Source: Sphingobium baderi (GTDB taxonomy: Bacteria > Pseudomonadota > Alphaproteobacteria > Sphingomonadales > Sphingomonadaceae). From it: a stretch of 64,000 nt of DNA. The notes below the pieces were generated by a model. It searched no databases. It saw only the letters and a program-made list of their open reading frames with translations, and was not told where the DNA came from. Location of the stretch: NCBI RefSeq assembly GCF_001456115.1, contig NZ_CP013264.1, positions 434,001 to 498,000 of the forward strand. Reading direction: 5' to 3'. How positions within the stretch are numbered: the first letter of the stretch is position 1; every line of letters starts with the position of its first letter. The position numbers and the translations under genes are program-made. Positions 1 to 8,016 of this stretch are shown piece by piece.

Positions 1-878
1 AGGCCGAACAGCGGGCCATAAATGGCCTCGGCCAGAAATGCGACTGTGTGGAACGCGATCGCATCATGATCGAGCGGTACGCCCATCGCCTTTTCATAAT
101 GACGGAACAGCGCGGGGACATCGCCCATATTCTCGATGGGATGGCGGCCCCGGAAACAGGCAAGGTCGCGCATCGGATCGCCCAGATGGCCGATCTCCAC
201 ATCCAATATGCCGGTCACGCGCGGGCCGTCGGACAGGAACTGCCCACAATCGCCGGTGACGAAGGAAATGGATTGCCGGTTGCGCGGATAGTTACGCCGC
301 AACCAGCGGACACAGAACTCCAGAATGGGATCGGTCACACCCTGCGCCTGCGTCATGGCATGGAACCGCTCATAATTATGCATGGCGATGTTCTGCGCGC
401 CCTGCGGCACGTCGGCGCCCGCTTCGGCAAATTTCTGGTAGGGGATGCGGTGGACGTCAGCCAGGATTTCCATGTAGCGCAAGGACGCCGCCCAGCGGTC
501 GTCGGTCATCACCGACGCGCTTTCGATCGCCTGCTGCACAAGGCCCGGATCGCGTCCGCCGTCGATCCATTCCATGACGATGGTGTTCGGGCGGTCGCAC
601 ATGCCCAGAATGGCCGGGATGGGAATGCCATTTTCATGCAGCGTGCGCTGCATCCGCATTTCATAGTCCAACGGATAGGGATGGGTGGGCCAGGTCCGGT
701 CGCCTTTCAACAGGAACTCGCGCGTCACGCCATTTTGCCGGGCGCGAGCGTGCCAGACCGGACGCCAGCGGCGTTGCTTGTCGAGAGCGATGTCGGAACA
801 TCCCAATTCGTCCCGGAGCCAAACACTCAGCAATTCGACATTATCGGCATAGCTGTTCGCCGCTTCGGTCAGTGCCAT
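1..878 (-). CDS. Aminoglycoside-phosphotransferase-like (APH/choline kinase fold) protein, 3' end outside window
   Basis: The minus-strand frame is open from the ATG at 878 to the window edge, so at least 292 residues are visible and the C-terminus is missing. It reads as a kinase-like phosphotransferase: a lysine in 'EFLLKGD' near the N-terminus, a hinge-like 'IVMEWIDGG', a catalytic-loop-like 'FVTGDCGQFL' and a metal-binding-like 'GILDVEIGHLGDPMRDLA'. The usual HGD of the catalytic loop is TGD here. Such proteins are common in sphingomonad catabolic clusters and their small-molecule substrates are mostly unknown. A weak GGATAATGGGAC sequence precedes the start. The gene lies 6 bp after a probable broken gene on the same strand. 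Confidence 0.85.
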   Translation of the reverse strand, partial: MALTEAANSYADNVELLSVWLRDELGCSDIALDKQRRWRPVWHARARQNGVTREFLLKGDRTWPTHPYPLDYEMRMQRTLHENGIPIPAILGMCDRPNTIVMEWIDGGRDPGLVQQAIESASVMTDDRWAASLRYMEILADVHRIPYQKFAEAGADVPQGAQNIAMHNYERFHAMTQAQGVTDPILEFCVRWLRRNYPRNRQSISFVTGDCGQFLSDGPRVTGILDVEIGHLGDPMRDLACFRGRHPIENMGDVPALFRHYEKAMGVPLDHDAIAFHTVAFLAEAIYGPLFG

Positions 879-884
879 GTCCCA

Positions 885-1201
885 TTATCCTTTATCGAGG
901 GGTTCTTCATCCGTTGCCCAGCGTGTTGGCTGCGTGACGGTCGAGGTGGAAAAATGAAGGTGCTCCATCGCAAAATCCGGCGGCACCTCCAGCGTTTCGA
1001 TGACCCTGCCATCGCCATAGTCCCTTATTGCGAGCATCGCATGTTTCAGCGCGGCGATGACGAGATACCAACCGAAATCGCGGACCGGGTCAGGGTGGTG
1101 ATCGTGCCGGTGCCTTCGGGGAGCGAATTCTTCGCGAACAGGCCGGCATCAGGCCCCGAAGCGGCGACACCTTCCCAATCGGACCTTGCGTTCTTCATCA
1201 T
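885..1201 (-). pseudogene. Small gene apparently broken by a frameshift
   Basis: Read on the minus strand, an ATG at 1201 with a good ribosome site (GAAGGGAGAGCG) opens a frame that stops after about 50 residues. A second frame overlaps it and continues as 'DPVRDFGWYLVIAALKHAM' and so on to a TAA at 885-887, just before the next start codon. The second frame has protein-like composition but no ATG/GTG/TTG start before its conserved-looking part. A one-base shift near 1095-1105 would join the two into one protein of about 105 residues. This could be a real mutation or a sequence error. I do not recognise the family. Confidence 0.35.
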
Positions 1202-1333
1202 CGCTCTCCCTTCACGGATCGCCTGCCGCTCCCCCCGCGAGGTGCGGCGTGACGGCCCGGCTATGTCCGGGTCTCATGCAAGACATTCATGGGGCAGGCG
1301 TCCGGCCGTAAACAAGAATGGCAGCAGTTATAA

Positions 1334-2308
1334 TTAGGGTAGTTCGATAACCTGCGACATATATTTCGGCGCGGTCGGCTGACGGCTCGCGGTGCGTTCG
1401 CGTTCGCGTTCGACTTTCCGTGACAGGCTCAACAGTTTGCGAACCAGCGCAGTCGGTTTCGACACATGGACGAAACCGACCGGATGGAAACGCGGCGGAT
1501 CGAAGGGGCGGATTTCTATATCGGTCGACTGAACGGCATTGACGTCCCACATGATGGATGAAGCGATGCCGGCCTGGATACTGCTGAGAAAAGTCGTCGT
1601 GTCGCCGCTTTCCAGCACGATGTCGGGCAAGGCGCCGGCACGGGAGCAGGGATCGTCGAACAGCCGTCGGCGCTCCTCCGTCAAAGGCGGCATGACCATG
1701 GGGAGCCTGTCAAGATCGGCGAAACGGACCGCATCGGGCAAATCCGTACCGATCGGAGAAGCCAGCACGATCCCGAGCGGCCGGGTCGGCGTAATCGAAA
1801 GGCCGCGCGGCCTCTTCACAAGACCGCAATAGCCGACGTCCACATCGCCACGCCGCAACTGGTCGAACATCTCGTGATCCTGCGCCATATGCTGGATCTG
1901 GATGCGGATCAGCGGTTCTTTACGCATGAAGCGTTCCAGAACGGGCGCCATGCCCGCCGCCATCGCGCCCAGCGTCGCTATACGCAACACATGGGCCGAC
2001 TGCTCCCCGGCGACACGCTGCATGTCGTCGATGGCCGCGAGCGCGCGCCGCGCGCTCGCCAGCACCCGCTGGCCTGCCGTGGTGAGTTCCAGACTGCGGC
2101 CGACGCGCCGCAGCAACTGGCAACCCAGTTCGGCCTGCAATTCCTTCAATGCGCGGGAAATGGCGGGCTGGGACACGTTCAGATTGGCGGAGGCTTCGGT
2201 CAGCGTGCGATGCTCTGCAAAGGCGACCAGATATCGCAGATGCTGAAGACTGATTTTGCCCGGCATGCGATATCCACCAAAATCGGCCTGTCTCATCTCA
2301 TCGGACAT
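1334..2308 (-). CDS. LysR-family transcriptional regulator
   Basis: A 324-residue LysR-type regulator. The N-terminal winged helix-turn-helix is typical ('LRYLVAFAEHRTLTEASANL', then 'VSQPAISRALKELQAELG'), followed by a two-lobe LysR substrate-binding domain. I chose the ATG at 2308 because GAGAGGGTGG lies just upstream; another ATG at 2266 would give a protein that starts directly at the helix-turn-helix. The C-terminus carries an arginine/glutamate-rich tail. The first gene in the opposite direction (2650) is also a LysR regulator, so the shared 340-bp gap is probably a divergent promoter. The effector is unknown. Confidence 0.88.
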   Translation of the reverse strand: MSDEMRQADFGGYRMPGKISLQHLRYLVAFAEHRTLTEASANLNVSQPAISRALKELQAELGCQLLRRVGRSLELTTAGQRVLASARRALAAIDDMQRVAGEQSAHVLRIATLGAMAAGMAPVLERFMRKEPLIRIQIQHMAQDHEMFDQLRRGDVDVGYCGLVKRPRGLSITPTRPLGIVLASPIGTDLPDAVRFADLDRLPMVMPPLTEERRRLFDDPCSRAGALPDIVLESGDTTTFLSSIQAGIASSIMWDVNAVQSTDIEIRPFDPPRFHPVGFVHVSKPTALVRKLLSLSRKVERERERTASRQPTAPKYMSQVIELP

Positions 2309-2649
2309 CGTCCACCCTCTCGCTCGCGCCAATGTCGATTTCCGGCCCGCATGTTCCCGCCAGAATATTGCAAACACCGCTGAAGACCAGCTTTACCAGC
2401 AAAAGCCCGCTTATAGCCGCCGCGCGAGATTGTGGAAGCCAACCAGGCCGAGCAGTCATTTGCGGTCATTTCGCCTTCCCCTGGGCGGCCAAGTCGGGCT
2501 GATCGTAAGCGATCCCGGCGGCCCATAGCGACATTCACGCCTATTTCAGGCTTTGCATCGATTTGATCTATGGCCCTGAGCGCACGCGGCGTTATTCTGC
2601 AAGCCGACATCCATCCCCGAAGGTCTGGGATCGACAGGAAAGACAGGTT
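2309..2649. other. Divergent intergenic region between two LysR genes
   Basis: No convincing gene is seen in these 341 bases. Both neighbours are LysR regulators transcribed outward, so both promoters and autoregulatory LysR sites are expected here. I could not identify a specific T-N11-A operator with confidence. Confidence 0.5.
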
Positions 2650-3588
2650 ATGAGCGACCGGACACCGTTGACCGACAAGAAATTCGCGAGCCGTGTCGAC
2701 TGGAACCTGATGCGGACCTTCGTCGATATCGTCCGGGCCGGCGGCATCGGCGCGGCCGCGCGGCAACTCAACAAGCAACAGCCGAGCATCAGCGCCGCAC
2801 TCAAGCGGCTGGAAGATCAGGTCGGGGCAACGCTCCTGCACCGCTCCGCCACAGGCGTGGAGATGACGGCGGCGGGCAAGGCCATGATGGCGCTGTGCGA
2901 GGACATGCTGGAATCAGCCAGGATGATGCCGCATCAGATCGCGCAGGCCACCAAGCGCGTCGAAGGCATCGTTCGTATCCAGATCGTGTCAGCGCTCGTT
3001 TCTCCCGAGTTCGACGAGGCCATTGCGAGCTTCCACAGACGCAATCCTGACATTCATATAGAGATCCGCGTCTCTCCCTGGCGTCAGGTGCTCGACGCGC
3101 TGGAGCGAGGTGAAGTGGAGATAGGCGTAGGCTATGACAGCAATGTTCGCGGCAGCCTGGTCTACGAACCTTTGTTCACCGAGCGTCAGCAGCTCTATTG
3201 CGCCCGCAGCCATCCCCTCTTTGGCTATCATGTCAGCCGTCTCAACGAACTCAGGGACGAAGGGTTCGTGCTGACCGGCGAGGATGAGATCGAGACGATT
3301 ACCCATCTGCGCCGGCGCTATAGGCTCGGCGCCAAGGTGAGTGGGCTGGCAGAGGACATAAACGAGGCGCGGCGCCTTATTGTTCACGGGGTCGGCATCG
3401 GCTTTCTCCCCGTCCTCGCGGTTAAGGAGGATGTCGCCAAGGGCAGGCTCTGGCCGATGCTCCATGCCGATTTCGAGCCGTCCTACGACATTTTTCTCCT
3501 GGCCCGGCTCGACCCGGCGCGAGACACGGCCACGCAGCTTTTCCTGGACGAGGTCGTGAGGCGCATCCGCGCGCAGCGCAGGTCATAA
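2650..3588 (+). CDS. LysR-family transcriptional regulator
   Basis: A 312-residue LysR-type regulator. The DNA-binding helix-turn-helix is 'LMRTFVDIVRAGGIGAAARQ' followed by 'QPSISAALKRLEDQVG', and the effector-binding domain follows. Its 'GVGIGFLPVLAV' stretch is typical of the second lobe. The ATG at 2650 is preceded by AGGAAAGACAGG, which fits a ribosome site better than the in-frame ATG at 2563. It is transcribed away from the other LysR gene. The downstream sterol-desaturase/sulfotransferase genes lie on the same strand about 400 bp away and could be its targets, but that is inference. Confidence 0.88.
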   Translation: MSDRTPLTDKKFASRVDWNLMRTFVDIVRAGGIGAAARQLNKQQPSISAALKRLEDQVGATLLHRSATGVEMTAAGKAMMALCEDMLESARMMPHQIAQATKRVEGIVRIQIVSALVSPEFDEAIASFHRRNPDIHIEIRVSPWRQVLDALERGEVEIGVGYDSNVRGSLVYEPLFTERQQLYCARSHPLFGYHVSRLNELRDEGFVLTGEDEIETITHLRRRYRLGAKVSGLAEDINEARRLIVHGVGIGFLPVLAVKEDVAKGRLWPMLHADFEPSYDIFLLARLDPARDTATQLFLDEVVRRIRAQRRS

Positions 3589-3983
3589 TGTAAATCTATG
3601 CCTTTCATCGCAAATTTGCGCCTGCCGCCCTGACGCGCCCTGGCTCAGTTTCAACACACCGAAGGGAGTGTGGCATGCGATTGAGCCGGAAAGCGATTCT
3701 TCATCCTGAGAGCAGGCATGGCCTTGGCGGACGCGCCGCGATGATCGGTGCGGCGGCCCTTCGGCTGCTTCTGGAGGGCATTTCCGCCAGGGCCCAGGCC
3801 ATCGGCGGCACGCGGCATGACAGGTGGGAACACTGAGCTGCGTCTATGCCGGAACCTACCTCTTCGACGCCGCAGCGCCGCGAAGCCTTGCCCAGCATGC
3901 AATGCGCTCACCGAAATTCCAATCCACCGCACAATCCTCCTGACGCCCGCAACAGGCGGCGCGGCCATCCAGACGGGAATGTC
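3589..3983. other. Intergenic region with a doubtful 53-codon ORF
   Basis: This 395-base stretch precedes the sterol-desaturase-like gene. An ATG at 3675 behind CGAAGGGAGTG opens a 53-residue frame to 3836, with an alanine/leucine-rich middle but no clean signal peptide or known motif. It may be a leader peptide or a gene remnant. Nothing else is recognised. Confidence 0.3.
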
Positions 3984-4931
3984 ATGAAAAAAGCCATGCT
4001 CAACCTGGTGCCCCCCGCGATGATCGCGATGGTCCTATTGTTCTGGGCCTTCGGTCCCGATGCCCTGCTCGAAAATCCATGGACGCTCGCCGTGATGTCC
4101 CCGCTCATCACGGCGAGCGTGCTGCTGCTGGAATGGGTCGCCGAACGGCATGCCGGCTGGCGCATGAACAGGCAGGAATTCTTCACGGATCTTTTCTATG
4201 TGGTCATGAGCGCCACCGCGATTTCATGGGCTTCGCAAAAGCTGGCCGAAGATCCGTTGAAAGCAGCCAAGCAATCGCTGGGCATCAGCACCGAATGGAT
4301 CACGCACCTGCCTTTCCTGGTGCAGGTCGCCATGGTCATTTTCATCATCGAGTTCGGCCAATATTGGATGCACAGGCTGATGCATAACTGGCATCCCTTC
4401 TGGCTGACCCACGCGCCGCATCATCACATCACGCAACTGAACGCGGCGAAGGGCGCGGTGGGCAATCCCATCGAACTGTTCCTCATCAGCCTCAGCCTGG
4501 TCGCGCTTTTCGACATCCAGCAAACCGCCATGTTCTGCGCGTTCAATGTTCTGGGCGTGGTGTCGACCTTCGCGCACGCCAATGTGCGATCCGACCCGCC
4601 CATCTGGTATTCCTTCTTTTTCACGACCATCCGGCACCACAGCCTGCACCATTCGACGGACTATGAAAGCACCCGCTGCAACTATGGCAATTCGCTGATC
4701 CTTCTCGACCGGCTGTTCGGCACCTATCGCGAGGGCGAAGCCGCCATTGTCGGGCAGGACGACCGCAAGCGGCTGTCGATCTGGGAACAGACGATGTTTC
4801 CGGTGCAACCTCTGATCGACCGGATGAAAGCCAGGCGAGAGCAGTCCCTTGCTGCGGCGGGTAGGCAGCAAAATGACAACGCCGCGTCCAGCCACAATCT
4901 GGATACGGCGGGAGGTGCAACGGCGGCATGA
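3984..4931 (+). CDS. Sterol desaturase / fatty acid hydroxylase superfamily membrane protein
   Basis: A 315-residue integral membrane di-iron hydroxylase. The histidine clusters of the superfamily are visible: HRLMH (130-134), HAPHHH (143-148) and HHSLHH (218-223), between hydrophobic segments at about 8-25, 35-50, 70-82 and 110-127. Members hydroxylate or desaturate lipids, sterols or carotenoids; the substrate here is unknown. The start at 3984 puts the first hydrophobic segment at the N-terminus, and an upstream in-frame ATG (3846) would add a low-complexity Pro/Arg stretch. The stop overlaps the next start by 4 bases (ATGA), so it is translationally coupled to the TPR-sulfotransferase. 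Confidence 0.9.
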   Translation: MKKAMLNLVPPAMIAMVLLFWAFGPDALLENPWTLAVMSPLITASVLLLEWVAERHAGWRMNRQEFFTDLFYVVMSATAISWASQKLAEDPLKAAKQSLGISTEWITHLPFLVQVAMVIFIIEFGQYWMHRLMHNWHPFWLTHAPHHHITQLNAAKGAVGNPIELFLISLSLVALFDIQQTAMFCAFNVLGVVSTFAHANVRSDPPIWYSFFFTTIRHHSLHHSTDYESTRCNYGNSLILLDRLFGTYREGEAAIVGQDDRKRLSIWEQTMFPVQPLIDRMKARREQSLAAAGRQQNDNAASSHNLDTAGGATAA

Positions 4932-6535
4932 TGGCAACACGCGCCGGGCAGGTCAGCGCAGCACGAGACTCCCTCTTCCGGGGCGACCTCAACGCGACGC
5001 ACCGGCTTGCCGCCGCGTTGGTGGCTGCGGACCCCGGCGATGCCGAAGGCCATTTCCTGCTCGGCGTGGCGGAATCGGGCGCGGGTCGCGTCCAGGCCGG
5101 CATCCAGCATGTCGGCCGGGCGATCATGCTCGACCCGAAGGGCGAATATCGCGCGCAGCTTGCAAAACTCTTCGTGCTGATCCGGCGGGATGGCGACGCC
5201 GCCGCGATGCTCCGGGATGCGGAGCAGACGCTCCCCACCGATGCGCTCAGCCGCGATACCATGGGCTGCGTCTATGCCCGCCTCGGCGACCACGCCGCCG
5301 CGCTGTCTCATTTCACGGAGGCGGTGCGGCTGGAACCGCGCAACAGGGAATTCCGCTATAATCAGGCAACGACCCTGAATTTTCTGGGGCGAGTGGCCGA
5401 GGCCGAGACAGCGCTGGAGACACTGATCGCGCTGGCGCCGGACGAGGCGCGCGCCCATCATCTCCTGACCAGCATCCGCAAGCAGACGCGGGAGCATAAT
5501 CATGTCGAGCGGCTGACGCGGACCTATGCCAATGCACGCGATGGCCGTAGCAGGCTGTTGCTCGGCTACGCGCTGGCAAAGGAGATGGAAGATATCGGCC
5601 AGCCGGTCGAGGCGCTGAACAGGCTTATGGCGGTAAATGCGGAGCATCGCAGGGCCCTGCCCTATGCCTTCGCGCGCGACGCCGCCGTCTTCGACGCCGT
5701 GGAGGCGAGCTGGTCGACGCTGGCACAGGCTCCTGCGACGGAGCCGTCCCGCGATGCGCCCATCTTCATCATCGGCATGCCGCGCACCGGAACCACGCTC
5801 GTCGATCGCATCCTGTCATCGCATCCCGATGTCGAAAGCGCCGGGGAATTGCAGGCCATGCCACTTGCGGTGAAACAGGCGGCCGGGACGCGCGGTCCCA
5901 TGGTCATGGCCCCCGAGACGATCATGGCGGCCGCGAGCAGCGACATGCGCGATATCGGGCGCGATTATCTGCAAAGAGCACGTCATCACCGGCGCGATCC
6001 CGCCCGCAGGTTCACGGACAAGTTTCCGGGCAATTTCCACTATGCGGGCTTTATCGCGCGGTCCCTGCCCTCGGCCAGGATCGTGTGCCTCCGCCGTCAT
6101 CCGATGGACACGGTGCTCAGCAATTTCCGCAACCTGTTCGCGATCGGCTCGCGTTATTATGACTATAGCTACGACCTGCTCGACATCGCCGCCTATTACG
6201 CCCGTTTCGATCGGCTGATCGCATTTTGGCGCACGGTCTTGCCCGGGCGCGTGCTTGAAATCCGCTATGAGGATCTGATCGCGGATCAGGAAGGGCAAAC
6301 GCGGCGGCTGCTCGCGCATTGCGGGTTGGAGTGGTCGAATACCTGCCTGTCGTTCCACACAAATCGCGCGCCTGTTTCAACGCCCAGCGCCGCGCAGGTC
6401 CGCCGTCCGATCTATGCGGACTCGGTCGCGCGCTGGAAACGGCACGTGGATGTCCTGGAACCAGTGAAACGCTTCTTCGAGGAAGCCGGCATCGGCTTTA
6501 ACCCGGTATCCTTTCCAGCCTTGCAAGGAGCCTGA
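4928..6535 (+). CDS. Tetratricopeptide-repeat sulfotransferase
   Basis: A 535-residue two-domain protein. Roughly residues 1-230 are helical TPR-like repeats ('DPGDAEGHFLLGVAESGAG', 'LGDHAAALSHFTEAVRLEPR'). The C-terminal domain is a PAPS-dependent sulfotransferase: the 5'-phosphosulfate loop 'IIGMPRTGTTLVDRILSSHP' is near residue 280 and the 3'-phosphate-binding region is 'RIVCLRRHPMDTVLSNFRN'. It would transfer sulfate from PAPS to a hydroxyl or amine acceptor. Coupling to a hydroxylase gene (4-base overlap) suggests that a product hydroxylated by the membrane enzyme is then sulfated. The acceptor is unknown. Confidence 0.9.
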   Translation: MMATRAGQVSAARDSLFRGDLNATHRLAAALVAADPGDAEGHFLLGVAESGAGRVQAGIQHVGRAIMLDPKGEYRAQLAKLFVLIRRDGDAAAMLRDAEQTLPTDALSRDTMGCVYARLGDHAAALSHFTEAVRLEPRNREFRYNQATTLNFLGRVAEAETALETLIALAPDEARAHHLLTSIRKQTREHNHVERLTRTYANARDGRSRLLLGYALAKEMEDIGQPVEALNRLMAVNAEHRRALPYAFARDAAVFDAVEASWSTLAQAPATEPSRDAPIFIIGMPRTGTTLVDRILSSHPDVESAGELQAMPLAVKQAAGTRGPMVMAPETIMAAASSDMRDIGRDYLQRARHHRRDPARRFTDKFPGNFHYAGFIARSLPSARIVCLRRHPMDTVLSNFRNLFAIGSRYYDYSYDLLDIAAYYARFDRLIAFWRTVLPGRVLEIRYEDLIADQEGQTRRLLAHCGLEWSNTCLSFHTNRAPVSTPSAAQVRRPIYADSVARWKRHVDVLEPVKRFFEEAGIGFNPVSFPALQGA

Positions 6536-6542
6536 ACCGGCC

Positions 6543-6932
6543 ATGGTATATCGAACAGGAAAACAGGCATTGGCGCTGGGCGCGGCGGTCATCGCCTGCA
6601 TCGCATCCCCCGCAACGGCCGCGGCCGAGCCGAGCACGCGGCTGGTGTCATGCCGTTCCGGAAGCTGCCTCCTTATTTCCGGTCAGCGCGACGATGCGGC
6701 GTCCATGGTCCGCATCAATGGCCATACGGTGGTGGTGGAAGGCAAGCGCCATTGGCGGGTTCGCCTGCCGATCGAAACGGTGCGCGCATGGTCGGCACCC
6801 CTGGCCCGGACGATCAGGGTCACTCTTCTCGATCCTGAAACCCACGCAGAAACCACGGCCAAGGCCGACCTTCCGATCGGGCTATTGGGCCATGTCACGG
6901 AACTCGCCTCACTGGTTGTCAGTATCCGGTAA
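6543..6932 (+). CDS. Small secreted protein of unknown function
   Basis: A 129-residue protein with a clear Sec signal peptide (residues 1 to about 27, hydrophobic core 'ALGAAVIACIA', cleavage near 'ATAAAE'). The mature part has two cysteines close together ('SCRSGSC') and a beta-rich pattern. It begins 7 bases after the TPR-sulfotransferase stop and probably belongs to the same operon. I do not recognise the family. The secreted location contrasts with the cytoplasmic sulfotransferase. Confidence 0.7.
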   Translation: MVYRTGKQALALGAAVIACIASPATAAAEPSTRLVSCRSGSCLLISGQRDDAASMVRINGHTVVVEGKRHWRVRLPIETVRAWSAPLARTIRVTLLDPETHAETTAKADLPIGLLGHVTELASLVVSIR

Positions 6933-7059
6933 ATCCGCCGCGCGCTGGGGGCGTCCGATCCCTGATTATCAATCGACGCCTCGACCAACTCGCAAGTTCG
7001 GATGGCCTCCCGTTACACGACGTAGTCTCGCGATTGCGGAACGGATCTGCACGGGTCGG

Positions 7060-7989
7060 TCAGTGACCGATCTTCACAGGATTGGGCCACCAGGACAGCG
7101 TGTGCAGATCATGCGCCGTCGTCCACAGGCCCGCCCGCGTATATCGCAGCGCGCCGCTGCCGCTTGCCTTCCCCACCCGCGCCCGGATCGTCATGGTCTT
7201 CGGTTCGATCACGACGAATGTCTGATCGTCCGTGGTGCGTAGCCACAGCTTGCCGCCGCCTGTGTCGATATCCCCATATTTCAGAGTCTCCGCGACCTTC
7301 ACGCGGCCCGATAGTTCGCCGGTCAGGGGATCGATGCGGGCGACCGTGCCATCGCCCTGCTCCTGCACCCAAACCGCGCCAGCCCCGGCGGCGAGAAAGC
7401 CGGGTTCCTTGCCCAAGGCCGTGCTCTTGACGACAGCATTGGTTCGGGGATCGATGCGCTGGAGCGTCTGGCGCTTGCTGCTGACCACCCAGACCGATCC
7501 GTATCCGAAGGCGAGATAATAGGTGCCCGGCTCCACGGAAATGGATGCGCTCACGCGGTTGGTCCCCGGATCGACGCGGGCAACCACGCCCTTTTCATCG
7601 CTCGCGACCCAGACCGATCCCGCGCCCGCCACCACATTAAGCTCCCCCATGGGGTTGGCGATTCCGGTGGGGATCGAAGCGGTTATCCGCGCGGTCCGCG
7701 TATCGATCCGGTTGAGCGTGCCATCCTTGCAATCGGCAACCCACAGGGCGCGATGGGCTATCGCCATGGCGCCGCATGGTTTGGACATGGCGACCTCGGC
7801 AAGCTTACCCTGGCGCGACCATTGCTCCACACGTCCATCGTTCGTGACCCAGACGGTCTTTCCGTCGACCGCCAGGAAGTCCGCAAAGCCCGGCACGGGA
7901 ATAATCTGTTCATCCTGCGCCCGTGCGGCAAACGGCATCAAGGCACAGCCCGCAACCGCCGCCATGAGCATCATACCAAGCTTTCGCAT
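7060..7989 (-). CDS. Secreted beta-propeller (YncE/Vgb-like) protein
   Basis: A 309-residue protein with an N-terminal signal peptide (cleavage near 'AARAQ') and repeated blades of the type 'VWVASDEKGVVARVDPGTN', 'VWVVSSKRQTLQRIDPRTN' and 'VWVQEQGDGTVARIDPLTG', as in YncE or virginiamycin-B-lyase-like six/seven-bladed propellers. No lyase-specific residues could be assigned. The ATG at 7989 with GAGGGGG upstream is preferred over one at 8010. It starts only 27 bases after the allophanate hydrolase stop and so appears to be the last gene of the guanidine/urea operon, which is an unexpected place for a periplasmic propeller. Confidence 0.75.
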   Translation of the reverse strand: MRKLGMMLMAAVAGCALMPFAARAQDEQIIPVPGFADFLAVDGKTVWVTNDGRVEQWSRQGKLAEVAMSKPCGAMAIAHRALWVADCKDGTLNRIDTRTARITASIPTGIANPMGELNVVAGAGSVWVASDEKGVVARVDPGTNRVSASISVEPGTYYLAFGYGSVWVVSSKRQTLQRIDPRTNAVVKSTALGKEPGFLAAGAGAVWVQEQGDGTVARIDPLTGELSGRVKVAETLKYGDIDTGGGKLWLRTTDDQTFVVIEPKTMTIRARVGKASGSGALRYTRAGLWTTAHDLHTLSWWPNPVKIGH

Positions 7990-8016
7990 GTCTTGCCCCC
8001 TCTTCGCCAACTTCCA

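Noticed and set aside
48..1337. Long plus-strand open frame (429 codons) at the window start
   Set aside because: It is antisense to the phosphotransferase, whose minus-strand frame has clear kinase motifs; high GC opens long shadow frames.
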